DNA from: Candidatus Omnitrophota bacterium
Lineage (GTDB): Bacteria > Omnitrophota > Gorgyraeia > Gygaellales > Profunditerraquicolaceae
Reading direction: 5' to 3'
DNA length: 9,815 bases
Assembly (NCBI GenBank): GCA_028717045.1
Contig: JAQUON010000053.1
Span: forward strand, 1-9,815
The number at the start of each line of letters is the position of its first letter. The stretch's first letter is position 1. Shown one piece after another: positions 1 through 7,322 of the stretch. Under the pieces are notes generated by a model. It did not search any database. It saw only the letters and a list, made by a program, of their open reading frames with translations, and was not told the DNA's origin. A program made the position numbers and the translations under genes.

Positions 1-1452
1 TACCGTATTAAAGACGAGAAATTAAAGATCCTGCAGGATATTTTCCTTCAGGGCGATTATGATGAAGGCGCGCTGGAGCGATATAGGCAAGAAAATTCCT
101 ACTGGTTGCCTGATTTCGCTCTTTATAAAGTGCTTAAAAGCTGCCAGGGGCAGAAGCCGTGGTATGCATGGGAAGCTCCTTATCGATGCCGCGATAAAGC
201 TTCTCTGGAGGCCTTTGCAAAGGCGCACAGCATGGAAATTGATTTTCAGATTTGGCTTCAGTGGCAAGCTGCCTCTCAGTTTAAAGAAATCAAAGCCTAC
301 GCACACTCAAGGGGCGTTTTCCTTAAAGGCGACCTGCCTCTTCTGGTGTCGCGGGACAGCGCGGATGTATGGGTAAGGCCCGATTTTTTCAAACTGGAAT
401 TTGCTGCAGGCGCACCGCCGGATATGTATTGCGCAAAGGGCCAGCGCTGGGGAATGCCTCCTTATAATTGGGCCAAAATTGCCGAAGACGGATATGCGTA
501 TATAAAAGAGAAACTTGCCTACAGCGCGAATTTTTATGACATTGCACGGATAGACCACGTAGCAGGGCTTTTTAGGATTTGGAGCATTCCATATGGAGAG
601 CCTCCGGAGAACAAAGGTCTCAATGGGTTTTTTGACCCCCGAGAAGAAGCAGGGTGGGAGGCCCATGGGCGGAACTTGCTTGTCGCCATGCTTACGCACA
701 CGGAAATGCTTTTGTGCGCCGAAGATTTAGGCATGATACCCCAGTCTTGTCCGAAAGTATTAGAAGAGCTGGGCATTCCGGGCAATGAGGTACAGCGCTG
801 GGCAAAAGACTGGGAGGTAACCCATAATTTTCTCACGCCAAATGAATATCGGGTTCTTTCAGTCACAATGCTCTCGGCACACGACACTACCAACTGGCCG
901 GCGTGGTGGGAGAACGAAGCGGGGACAGCCGACGAAGATCTTTTCTTAAGGAAGTGCCGTCAATACGGGATAGATTATTCGCAACATAAGCCTCAACTAT
1001 TCGATGCGCGCCTCTCCCGGCACGGGAGATTGCGCTGGCTGGCACGCGTAAGTGATAGCGAAGTATTTTTGTCTATTATCGGCAAGAAAAAGCACGAGGC
1101 AGCAGACCTTCTGGATATTTATGAAAATACGTTCCAGGAAAAAGAAAAGCTTTGGGAAATGGCAGGATTACCCGGCCCTATGAAAGAACAGGCGGATTCC
1201 GGGCTACTTGAGCGCATCTTAGAGATGAACCTGGATTCAGCGTCTGTATTTTCGATTCAGCTGCTCACCGACCTGTTATGCCTTGCAGGCCTGTTTGAAG
1301 GCGACCCTTACGAATACAGGATCAATACGCCGGGCACGGTAGGTCCGAAAAACTGGTCGATGCGCATGCCGATTAGCCTGGAAGGCTTATATGTGCATCC
1401 GGTTACGGATAAGATACAAAAACTAATTTCGCTCTCGCAAAGAAGCCGATAG
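1..1452 (+). CDS. malQ: 4-alpha-glucanotransferase (GH77, DPE2-like), 5'-truncated
   Basis: The enzyme transfers alpha-1,4-glucan segments between maltooligosaccharides or glycogen-derived chains in the cytoplasm. The reading frame is open from base 1, so the gene begins upstream; the TTG at 106 is an internal leucine, not the start. 483 residues are visible. Family signatures, numbered from base 1, occur in the expected order: GDLPLLVSRDSADVW near residue 110, then AGAPPD, GQRWGMPPYNW, RIDH with the likely nucleophile D185, AEDLG with the likely acid/base E241, and SAHDTTNW with the third acidic residue D295. The C-terminal NWSMRMPISLE closes the catalytic domain as in known GH77 proteins. 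The segment after E241 (CPKVLEELGIPGNEVQRW) resembles the plant DPE2-type branch more than classical short amylomaltase. Whether starch-binding modules precede it cannot be seen. It is followed after 40 nt by trpB2. Family call is firm; subtype is inferred. Confidence 0.93.
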   Translation, partial: YRIKDEKLKILQDIFLQGDYDEGALERYRQENSYWLPDFALYKVLKSCQGQKPWYAWEAPYRCRDKASLEAFAKAHSMEIDFQIWLQWQAASQFKEIKAYAHSRGVFLKGDLPLLVSRDSADVWVRPDFFKLEFAAGAPPDMYCAKGQRWGMPPYNWAKIAEDGYAYIKEKLAYSANFYDIARIDHVAGLFRIWSIPYGEPPENKGLNGFFDPREEAGWEAHGRNLLVAMLTHTEMLLCAEDLGMIPQSCPKVLEELGIPGNEVQRWAKDWEVTHNFLTPNEYRVLSVTMLSAHDTTNWPAWWENEAGTADEDLFLRKCRQYGIDYSQHKPQLFDARLSRHGRLRWLARVSDSEVFLSIIGKKKHEAADLLDIYENTFQEKEKLWEMAGLPGPMKEQADSGLLERILEMNLDSASVFSIQLLTDLLCLAGLFEGDPYEYRINTPGTVGPKNWSMRMPISLEGLYVHPVTDKIQKLISLSQRSR

Positions 1453-1492
1453 CTAGTTACCCGCGCCATGTTTTGTTTAATACTACGTTGAG

Positions 1493-2839
1493 ATGGAAGA
1501 TACAAAAATAATATTGAACGAGAAAGAAATACCCTGCGCATGGTACAACGTAATAGCCGATTTGCCTTTCCAGGTCCCTGCGGATATCAATCCTCAGACC
1601 AAGAAACCGCTTGGTAAGGACGACCTTAAGGCGATCTTTCCCGAAGCATTAATCGAGCAGGAGGTAAGTTGCAAAAGGTGGATTGCGATCCCGGGCCAGG
1701 TAAGGGATATTTACAGGCTCTGGCGGCCCACTCCTCTTAAGAGGGCAAGGAATCTGGAGAAGTATCTTAAGGTTAAGTCGCGTATTTATTATAAAGATGA
1801 AAGCGTTTCGCCTACGGGAAGCCATAAGACCAATACTGCGGTTGCCCAGGCTTTTTATAACAAGCAGGCAGGAATAAAACGCCTGACTACGGAAACCGGG
1901 GCAGGGCAATGGGGCGCTGCGTTGAGTTTTGCCTGCAATATGTTTTCCCTCGGGTGCCGAGTGTATATGGTGAAGGTCAGTTTTCACCAGAAGCCTTTCC
2001 GCAAGTCTTTGATGCATATCTGGGGCTCAGAAGTAGTGGCCTCCCCTTCGGAGATTACCGAATCCGGCAGGCAGATCTTGCGCCATGACCCCCATTGTCA
2101 GGGCAGCTTAGGTATTGCAATTTCTGAAGCGGTAGAAGAGGCTGCCAAGAAAAAAGACACTAATTATTCCCTGGGCAGCGTATTAAACCACGTGTTGCTG
2201 CATCAGACAGTGATTGGCCTTGAAACAAAACGCCAGTTGCAATTAGCAGGAGAGGACCCGGATTATTTGATTGCCTGCGTGGGCGGAGGGAGCAATTTCG
2301 GCGGGTTCGTATTCCCTTTTGTGAAGGAGAAATTAAAAAGAGGCGGCTTGAAGATCGTTGCGGTAGAGCCGACTGCCTGCCCGAGCCTTACAAAAGGCAG
2401 GTATGCCTATGATTTCGGCGATACTGCCCGGTTAACCCCCCTCCTTAAGATGTGCACGCTGGGCCATGCATTTATACCGCCCGGTATCCATGCGGGCGGG
2501 TTGCGTTATCACGGTTGCTCGCCCTTGGTGAGTGCCTTGCACCATAAAGGGATAATCGAATCTGTTGCGTATCATCAGCTTGAGGTTTTTAAGGCAGCGG
2601 TCCTTTTCGCAAAACTCGAAGGGATTGTCCCTGCCCCTGAAACCGCGCATGCGCTGAAGGCTGCCGTTGACATCGCCTTAAAGAACAGCAGGCGGTCAAA
2701 ATGCATTGTGCTTAATTTTAGCGGCCACGGGTTTCTTGACCTTTCTGCGTACGATAAATTCCTCAACGGAGAATTGAAGAACTACGCCTACCCGCTCTGC
2801 GAGATTAAAAAATCCCTTAAAGACTTGCCAATAGTGTGA
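1493..2839 (+). CDS. trpB2: Tryptophan synthase beta chain, TrpB2 type
   Basis: PLP-dependent enzyme that condenses indole with serine (TrpB2 enzymes can also act on O-phosphoserine) to form tryptophan. The 448-residue length and the long N-terminal extension before WRPTPLKRA are typical of the TrpB2 branch, not of TrpB1 (about 400 residues). Visible signatures are SPTGSHKTNT with the PLP-binding lysine K112, TETGAGQWG with catalytic E134, GSLGIAISEA, LGSVLNHVLLHQT, the phosphate-binding loop GGGSNFGG at residues 264-271, YDFGDTA, IHAGGLRYHG and the late EGIVPAPETAHA. No key residue is missing. The ATG at 1493 gives the usual TrpB2 N-terminus; only a weak GA-rich stretch precedes it. No trpA or other trp gene is adjacent, which fits the frequently stand-alone nature of TrpB2. 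The next gene begins 4 nt after the stop, suggesting co-transcription. Its position after malQ gives no metabolic explanation. Confidence 0.96.
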   Translation: MEDTKIILNEKEIPCAWYNVIADLPFQVPADINPQTKKPLGKDDLKAIFPEALIEQEVSCKRWIAIPGQVRDIYRLWRPTPLKRARNLEKYLKVKSRIYYKDESVSPTGSHKTNTAVAQAFYNKQAGIKRLTTETGAGQWGAALSFACNMFSLGCRVYMVKVSFHQKPFRKSLMHIWGSEVVASPSEITESGRQILRHDPHCQGSLGIAISEAVEEAAKKKDTNYSLGSVLNHVLLHQTVIGLETKRQLQLAGEDPDYLIACVGGGSNFGGFVFPFVKEKLKRGGLKIVAVEPTACPSLTKGRYAYDFGDTARLTPLLKMCTLGHAFIPPGIHAGGLRYHGCSPLVSALHHKGIIESVAYHQLEVFKAAVLFAKLEGIVPAPETAHALKAAVDIALKNSRRSKCIVLNFSGHGFLDLSAYDKFLNGELKNYAYPLCEIKKSLKDLPIV

Positions 2840-2843
2840 ACAT

Positions 2844-3530
2844 ATGAGAAAAAAGAAGCAAGGCGATTTTTTAGGTAATCCCGCGGCAATTATTTTTGAT
2901 ATGGACGGCGTTGTTGTCGATTCAATGCCATACCACTTTATTGCCTGGTATGAAGCGTTAAGGCCTTGGGGAGTGCGCGTGAATTGTTTTGATGTCTATT
3001 CCAAAGAGGGGGAGGACTGGAAAAAGACGCTTTCCGAGCTACTTCTGCGTCACCATATCAAACCCCATACGGCGGTTTTAAAGAAAATATTCCTCACCCG
3101 GCAGAACATATTTAAAAGGTATTTCAGGCGTTATGTCTTTAAGGGCGCAAAAGAACTGCTGCAATGCCTTGCGCACAAAGGGTACAGTTTGGGGCTGGTA
3201 ACAGGAACTCCGCTTAACGAAGCCAGGCGCATTCTTCCGGCACAGATCCTGCGCGCCTTTGATGCGGTAGTAACAGGAGACCAGGTCAAAAAGGGAAAGC
3301 CCTATCCGCAGCCGTACCTGGAGGCGGCAAAGAGGCTTAAGGTTAAGCCATCAGCATGTATAGTAATTGAAAATGCGCCTTTGGGGATTACTTCTGCCAA
3401 GAGGGCCGGCATGTTCTGCATAGCGCTGACCACTAGCTTACCGGCAGAGTACCTCTCTGGTGCCGATATTGTCGCTGATACGCTCCAGGAAATAACAGGT
3501 ATTATCGAGAGTTCGTGCAGTGTTTCGTAG
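2844..3530 (+). CDS. HAD-superfamily hydrolase, beta-phosphoglucomutase/sugar-phosphatase-like
   Basis: A 228-residue HAD protein of the subgroup containing beta-phosphoglucomutase and small sugar phosphatases. Motif I is FDMDGVVVDS with nucleophile D19 and acid/base D21. Motif II is the threonine T120 in VTGTP. Motif III is K152 in KKGKPYPQPYLEA, and motif IV is the E176-N177 pair in IENAPLGI, which would bind magnesium. Residues about 30-95 form the helical cap. The DSxxYHxxAW stretch after motif I is shared with beta-phosphoglucomutases, but I do not see the arginine-containing SR loop expected in the cap of true mutases, so a phosphatase acting on a sugar phosphate is equally likely. The start lies 4 nt after the trpB2 stop with no clear Shine-Dalgarno, consistent with translational coupling. 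Proximity to malQ makes a sugar-phosphate substrate plausible; this is inference. Confidence 0.85.
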   Translation: MRKKKQGDFLGNPAAIIFDMDGVVVDSMPYHFIAWYEALRPWGVRVNCFDVYSKEGEDWKKTLSELLLRHHIKPHTAVLKKIFLTRQNIFKRYFRRYVFKGAKELLQCLAHKGYSLGLVTGTPLNEARRILPAQILRAFDAVVTGDQVKKGKPYPQPYLEAAKRLKVKPSACIVIENAPLGITSAKRAGMFCIALTTSLPAEYLSGADIVADTLQEITGIIESSCSVS

Positions 3531-3570
3531 AGAGCATATCATATAGTGTTAAGTAAACAAACGTTACGGC

Positions 3571-3776
3571 AAATTCTAAATCCTAAAGTCTAAATTCTAA
3601 ACAAGCTCAAAATCACAAATTCCAAATAACAAATAAATTCCAAAGCACCCATGGTCAAATCCCAGTATGCCGGTTTGGAACTTGGGATTTGTTTGAGATT
3701 TGATGCTTGGGATTTGGAATTTGTTTAGAATTTACCTGCCTGCCGGCAGGCAGGGGATTTAGTGCTTAGGATTTAA
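3571..3776. repeat. Imperfect inverted-repeat element rich in AAATTCTAAA/TTTGGAATTT words
   Basis: A non-coding AT-rich stretch whose two halves are imperfect reverse complements. A 14-nt block at 3591-3604 (TAAATTCTAAACAA) is matched exactly by its complement at 3721-3734. AAATCCTAA at 3578-3586 is matched at 3766-3774, CAAATTCCAAAT at 3616-3627 at 3712-3723, and TTCCAAA at 3638-3644 at 3674-3680. The unpaired centre is roughly 3645-3673. The right arm carries an extra GC-rich palindrome (separate entry) that the left arm lacks. No ORF of note or transposase is present. It could be a miniature mobile element, a REP-like repeat or a structured RNA; I recall similar sequence in candidate-phylum genomes but cannot verify this here. 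Confidence 0.7.
3735..3754. repeat. Perfect 20-bp GC-rich palindrome
   Basis: Built from CCTGCCTGCC followed by its exact reverse complement, centred between bases 3744 and 3745, with no extension into the flanks. It interrupts the right arm of the larger inverted repeat, between the TTTAGAATTTA block and GGATTTAGTGC, and its base composition differs sharply from the surrounding AT-rich DNA. There is no following T-tract, so it does not look like an intrinsic terminator. It may be a separate dispersed palindromic repeat or a protein-binding site. Confidence 0.8.
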
Positions 3777-3824
3777 TCCTATCGAAAGAAATAAGTATTT
3801 TATACGGCTGGCGATTAGTTTTTC

Positions 3825-3853
3825 TTGACATAACTCTATACTTATGATAAAGT
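3825..3853 (+). promoter_or_regulatory. Putative sigma-70-type promoter of the membrane protein gene
   Basis: A perfect TTGACA box lies at 3825-3830. With a 17-bp spacer the matching -10 hexamer is TAAAGT at 3848-3853 (4 of 6 to consensus). Better -10 look-alikes, TATACT at 3837-3842 and TATGAT at 3843-3848, sit too close to this -35 box, so the precise start of transcription is uncertain. It is placed 38 nt before the start codon at 3891, immediately after the inverted-repeat element. Confidence 0.5.
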
Positions 3854-3876
3854 TAAAACAATAACTTCAGAAACTT

Positions 3877-3886
3877 AAAGGAGGTG
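3877..3886 (+). promoter_or_regulatory. Strong Shine-Dalgarno site
   Basis: AAAGGAGGTG lies 4 nt before the ATG at 3891, with the GGAGG core 6 nt from the start. It is by far the best ribosome-binding site in the window: the other genes have weak or no recognisable Shine-Dalgarno. It fixes the start codon and suggests high translation of this small membrane protein. Confidence 0.9.
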
Positions 3887-3890
3887 GAAG

Positions 3891-4553
3891 ATGGAGTTAT
3901 TTGCACCGGCAAAGGAATTGTTCGTCTATGTGTGGGATTTCGTTTTGAAGTTCTTGACAGCTGTGGTTATTTTCGTTATCGGCTGGATAGTGGCAAGGGT
4001 TATCAAGACGATAGTGGTAAAGGTGCTTAAGGCGTTAAGCATCGATTCCATCGCTGACCAAACGAAGATTACGGATTTTCTATCTAAGGGCGGGGTTAAG
4101 TATACCCTCACAGAGCTCATCGGCGTGATCGTCTACTGGGTTCTTCTTTTGGGCGTACTCGTATCTTCTTTGAACATTCTTGCGCTCACAGGCGTGACCA
4201 GTCTTCTGGACAAAATATTAACCTACCTGCCCAGCGTGATTGGTGCGTTAATGATTTTGATTCTGGGTATCTTCATCTCCGTGTTTGTAGCTTCGATAAT
4301 CCGCACCGCTCTAGCGAATGTTGGGCTCGCCCAGGCAAATGCATTGAGTAAATTCTCTCAGGTAACTATTATTGTGTTCGCGATAATAATTTCACTGGAT
4401 CAGTTAAGAATCGCCGCAGTGCTGATTTCGGCGATGAATATTGTTTTGGCAAGCATAGGCCTTGCGCTTGCGCTTGCGTTCGGCTTGGGATGCAAAGATG
4501 TCGCGAACAAATTTGTCAATGAGCTAATCGACAAGCTGAAATCAAAGAAATAA
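3891..4553 (+). CDS. Small MscS-related membrane protein (TM-helix repeat, CmpX-like)
   Basis: A 220-residue integral inner-membrane protein. Hydrophobic segments are visible at about residues 16-38, 76-100, 113-137 and 157-200, separated by short polar stretches. The last segment ends in ASIGLALALAFGLGCKDVANKFV, which resembles the glycine/alanine-rich pore helix of MscS channels (usual form GLGGKDVA; here one glycine is cysteine). The protein then stops after a short charged tail (ELIDKLKSKK), so the cytoplasmic beta and alpha/beta domains of MscS are absent. This architecture fits the conserved TM-helix family related to mechanosensitive channels, including CmpX-like proteins. A role in osmotic or envelope stress is inferred from the family. 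The gene is monocistronic: its own promoter-like element and strong RBS precede it, and a strong terminator follows. Confidence 0.82.
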   Translation: MELFAPAKELFVYVWDFVLKFLTAVVIFVIGWIVARVIKTIVVKVLKALSIDSIADQTKITDFLSKGGVKYTLTELIGVIVYWVLLLGVLVSSLNILALTGVTSLLDKILTYLPSVIGALMILILGIFISVFVASIIRTALANVGLAQANALSKFSQVTIIVFAIIISLDQLRIAAVLISAMNIVLASIGLALALAFGLGCKDVANKFVNELIDKLKSKK

Positions 4554-4581
4554 CTTTATAACACCGTAATTTTTAAAAAAG

Positions 4582-4616
4582 CCCCCCATCTTCGCTTAAA
4601 AAGGTGGGGGGTTTTT
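4582..4616 (+). terminator. Rho-independent terminator after the membrane protein gene
   Basis: An 11-bp stem pairs 4582-4592 (CCCCCCATCTT) with 4601-4611 (AAGGTGGGGGG), with one G-U pair and an 8-nt loop (CGCTTAAA). Five Ts follow at 4612-4616. Six As before the stem (4575-4580) could allow function on the opposite strand too. The start codon of the next gene lies only 4 nt downstream, so any transcript reading into that gene from upstream must pass this hairpin. Confidence 0.93.
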
Positions 4617-4620
4617 AAAT

Positions 4621-7242
4621 ATGATTTATACATTCATCGATAACGCAGGCACCTTCAGGATAAAAGACCCCGCCAGGTTTAACCTTTATTTTCCTCTTAC
4701 CAATAGGCGCGCAAGCCTCTTGAGCGCAATAAGCCCGAGGCTTTCAGGAGATATCAAGAAAGATAACGAACATTACCTTACTCCCCCTGCCAGTATTGAG
4801 GATTTAATGTCTAACCTGCTTTGCCGCAGGGAGTTTTTTCTCGCGATGAAAGGAAGAAGGATCATTAGGCTTTCACGTCCCTTGCCCGGCGATGTGTTGG
4901 AAGCGGGGTTTCTGTATCATAGCATACTCAAGCGGCTGCACTCGTTGCGCATAGAGGTTCTTAATTTTATACCTTTTGATTTAGATGTCGAAGTAATGCA
5001 GGTTACAATTACCAACACAGGCCAAAAACCCGTTCGTTTCGAACCGACCTCTTTTATCCCTCTTTACGGAAGGAGCGAGAGGAACCTGCGTGACCATAGG
5101 CACGTAAGCTCCCTGCTTAACCGGATCAGCCTGGATGCGCACGGCATCTACCTTAACCCATCCATGGTGTTTGATGAGAAGGCTCATACGCTCAATTCAA
5201 CCATTTATTTCGCGCTCGGTTGCGAAGGCAATGGTAATGCGCCCCGGGGTCAATTCCCTACGCTTGATTATTTCTGCGGCGAATCGGATGTATATACGCC
5301 TGACGCAGTCATGAAAAACACAATGCCGGTAAAAAAGATGCGTAGCGAGTTTAACGGTAAAGAAGCGTGCGCAGCGTTCCGTTTCCGCCGGCGCCTTGTA
5401 TCCCCGGGCAGTAGCGTTGCATACATCCTCATTATGGGGATAGCGTGCCAGAAGAGCCAGATAAAGAAGGCCTTTTTGAAACTTAATTCCAGGGCAAAGG
5501 TACACAAGAGCCTTGATGCGACGAAGGCGTATTGGCAACAGCACTTGTCTTCTTTAAGGATCGATTTCAAAGACAGGAATTTTACCGGCTGGCTTCGCTG
5601 GGTACAGTTCCAGCCGACCTTACGAAAACTCTTCGGTTGTTCCTTTCTGCCGCATTTTGATTACGGCAAAGGAGGAAGGGGCTGGAGGGATATATGGCAG
5701 GATACGTTAGCCCTGCTTCTGACCGAGCCCCGGAAAGCCAGGGAACTGATTCTTAATAATTTCAAGGGGGTCAGAATCGACGGCTCTAACGCAACCATTA
5801 TTACTTCTGATAACCGCTTTATCGCCGACAGAAACCGTATATCGAGGGTGTGGATGGACCACGGGATATGGCCGTATCTTACCACGGGGTTCTATATTCA
5901 TAAGACCGGCGACCTGGCAATTCTTTTGAAAGAAGCCACCTATTTTAAGGATGCACAGCTTAACCGGGCCGGTGCCCAGGATTTAGACCCTCAGCCGCTC
6001 GATTACACGCTGCGCACGCGCACGAATAAGGTGTACCGGGCTACGGTGTTTGAGCATCTCCTCTTGCCGCAGCTGGTCCAATTTTTTAATGTGGGCCGGC
6101 ATAATGCAATACGCCTGGAGAATGCCGATTGGAACGACGCACTCGACATGGCTGCGGAGAACGGCGAGAGCGTTGCGTTTACGTTCATGTTTGCCTACAC
6201 CCTTAATGACGCCTGCATATTTCTTGAGCGGCTTAAGGAAAAGGAGAAAAAGATCCCTGTTTCTTATGAACTGCTGCTTCTTCTTGACCGCCTACGCAAT
6301 CCCGTTGATTATTCAAAATACCTGGCAAAACAAAAGCGGCTTAAGGAGTTTTTCAAACAGACAAAACGCGTAAGCGGCAAAAAGGTCGAGATTGAGATCG
6401 TTGACTTGATACGTGACTTACGGGAAAAGGCTAATCACCTTTGCGCGTGGCTTAAGAAAAAAGAGTGGCTGCGGGAAGGGTTTTTCAACGGTTATTATGA
6501 CAATCGCGGCAGGAGGGTCGAGGGGGTTATCCGCGGCAATACGCGCATGATGCTGGCGACTTGTGTATGCGCAATCATGAGCGGCGTAGCCACTGATGCG
6601 CAGATAAAAAAGATTTGGGCTTCCATCAAAACGCATCTTTACGATACGCATCTTAAGGGGTTTCGGCTCAATACCGATTTTGGCGGGCCGTACCTTGATT
6701 TAGGCAGGGCGTTCGGGTTTTCTTACGGAGACAAAGAAAACGGCGCTTTTTTTAGTCATATGACAGTGATGCTGGCAAATGCATTGTATAAGCGGGGATT
6801 CAGCAGGGAGGGTGGGGAGGTATTTCGTTCTCTTTACGCAATGGCAACAGCGCCGGCTGCCAAGATATATCCCATGTTGCCAGAGTATTTTAATGGCCAG
6901 GGGCAAGGCCTGTATTTTTATCTTACAGGCTCTGCAAGCTGGTTTATATATACCTTGATAGATGAGATTTTTGGCATACACTTTCGCATGGGCGATGTGG
7001 TGTTGAAGCCGAAACTTCAGGGCTCTGACTTCTATGGCAATAAGATAGAGGTTTTATGTTCGATACGCGGCGCAAGTGTAAAGCTAGTGTTTCAGAAAAA
7101 GGGATTGCGTAAAGGCTTGCTGGAGATACGCAAGGTAACCCTAAACGGCGAGCCGGTGGTTTTGTCTTTGACAGGGGAATACATCATAAACGGCACGGCC
7201 TTAGTCAGGAAGCCGGGCCTGGTGAATGTCTTTTTACAATAG
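4621..7242 (+). CDS. GH94-type glycoside phosphorylase (cellobiose phosphorylase-like)
   Basis: An 873-residue cytoplasmic enzyme, predicted to cleave a beta-glucoside with phosphate and release a sugar 1-phosphate. The N-terminal beta-sandwich contains FNLYFPLTNRRASLLSAISP and SGDIKKDNEHYLTPPASIEDL. The (alpha/alpha)6 catalytic part has GWRDIWQD at 354-361, ADWNDALDMA with the likely general acid D503, FFNGYYDNRGRRVEG, KENGAFFSH with a possible phosphate-contacting H713, and YLTGSASW at 767-774. This order and these motifs fit the COG3459/GH94 group; related phosphorylase families GH149 and GH161 cannot be excluded, and the sugar substrate is unknown. There is no signal peptide. The frame has a stop at 4567 and no ATG/GTG/TTG before 4621, so the start is well constrained, yet there is no Shine-Dalgarno and a terminator hairpin ends just upstream. 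With malQ it suggests glucan storage or scavenging. Confidence 0.88.
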   Translation: MIYTFIDNAGTFRIKDPARFNLYFPLTNRRASLLSAISPRLSGDIKKDNEHYLTPPASIEDLMSNLLCRREFFLAMKGRRIIRLSRPLPGDVLEAGFLYHSILKRLHSLRIEVLNFIPFDLDVEVMQVTITNTGQKPVRFEPTSFIPLYGRSERNLRDHRHVSSLLNRISLDAHGIYLNPSMVFDEKAHTLNSTIYFALGCEGNGNAPRGQFPTLDYFCGESDVYTPDAVMKNTMPVKKMRSEFNGKEACAAFRFRRRLVSPGSSVAYILIMGIACQKSQIKKAFLKLNSRAKVHKSLDATKAYWQQHLSSLRIDFKDRNFTGWLRWVQFQPTLRKLFGCSFLPHFDYGKGGRGWRDIWQDTLALLLTEPRKARELILNNFKGVRIDGSNATIITSDNRFIADRNRISRVWMDHGIWPYLTTGFYIHKTGDLAILLKEATYFKDAQLNRAGAQDLDPQPLDYTLRTRTNKVYRATVFEHLLLPQLVQFFNVGRHNAIRLENADWNDALDMAAENGESVAFTFMFAYTLNDACIFLERLKEKEKKIPVSYELLLLLDRLRNPVDYSKYLAKQKRLKEFFKQTKRVSGKKVEIEIVDLIRDLREKANHLCAWLKKKEWLREGFFNGYYDNRGRRVEGVIRGNTRMMLATCVCAIMSGVATDAQIKKIWASIKTHLYDTHLKGFRLNTDFGGPYLDLGRAFGFSYGDKENGAFFSHMTVMLANALYKRGFSREGGEVFRSLYAMATAPAAKIYPMLPEYFNGQGQGLYFYLTGSASWFIYTLIDEIFGIHFRMGDVVLKPKLQGSDFYGNKIEVLCSIRGASVKLVFQKKGLRKGLLEIRKVTLNGEPVVLSLTGEYIINGTALVRKPGLVNVFLQ

Positions 7243-7283
7243 CCTTCCTTTTGTTTTTTTCTTCCGCATCAGTCTTTTGTTAC

Positions 7284-7322
7284 CCAAACGGCACATAAAA
7301 GTGTTTGGCTTTTTGTTTTTTT
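7284..7322 (+). terminator. Rho-independent terminator after the phosphorylase gene
   Basis: The stem CCAAA (7284-7288) pairs with TTTGG (7304-7308), continued by CAC (7292-7294) with GTG (7301-7303) after a 3-nt bulge; the loop is ATAAAA. It is followed by T5-G-T7 at 7310-7322. The stem is modest but the U-tract is long. The downstream arm also supplies the -35 region of the next promoter. Confidence 0.75.

Noticed and set aside
106..108. TTG as a start codon for the glucanotransferase
   Set aside because: The same frame is open back to base 1 and the TTG falls inside the protein; the true start is outside the window.
59..376. Open frame overlapping the start of malQ
   Set aside because: It lies entirely inside the GH77 coding region in another frame and has no recognisable domain; the GH77 frame is open from base 1 with strong family motifs.
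2844..3530. Specific assignment as beta-phosphoglucomutase (pgmB)
   Set aside because: The cap-domain arginine loop expected in true mutases is not seen, and no GH65 phosphorylase producing beta-glucose 1-phosphate is nearby; GH94-type enzymes yield the alpha anomer.
3571..3776. CRISPR array or insertion sequence
   Set aside because: The repeated words are variable, unevenly spaced and arranged as an inverted repeat, with no regular spacers, no cas gene and no transposase frame.
3837..3848. TATACT and TATGAT as -10 boxes partnered with the TTGACA at 3825
   Set aside because: Spacers would be 6 and 12 bp, far short of the 16-18 bp needed; they could only work with other, poorer -35 sequences.
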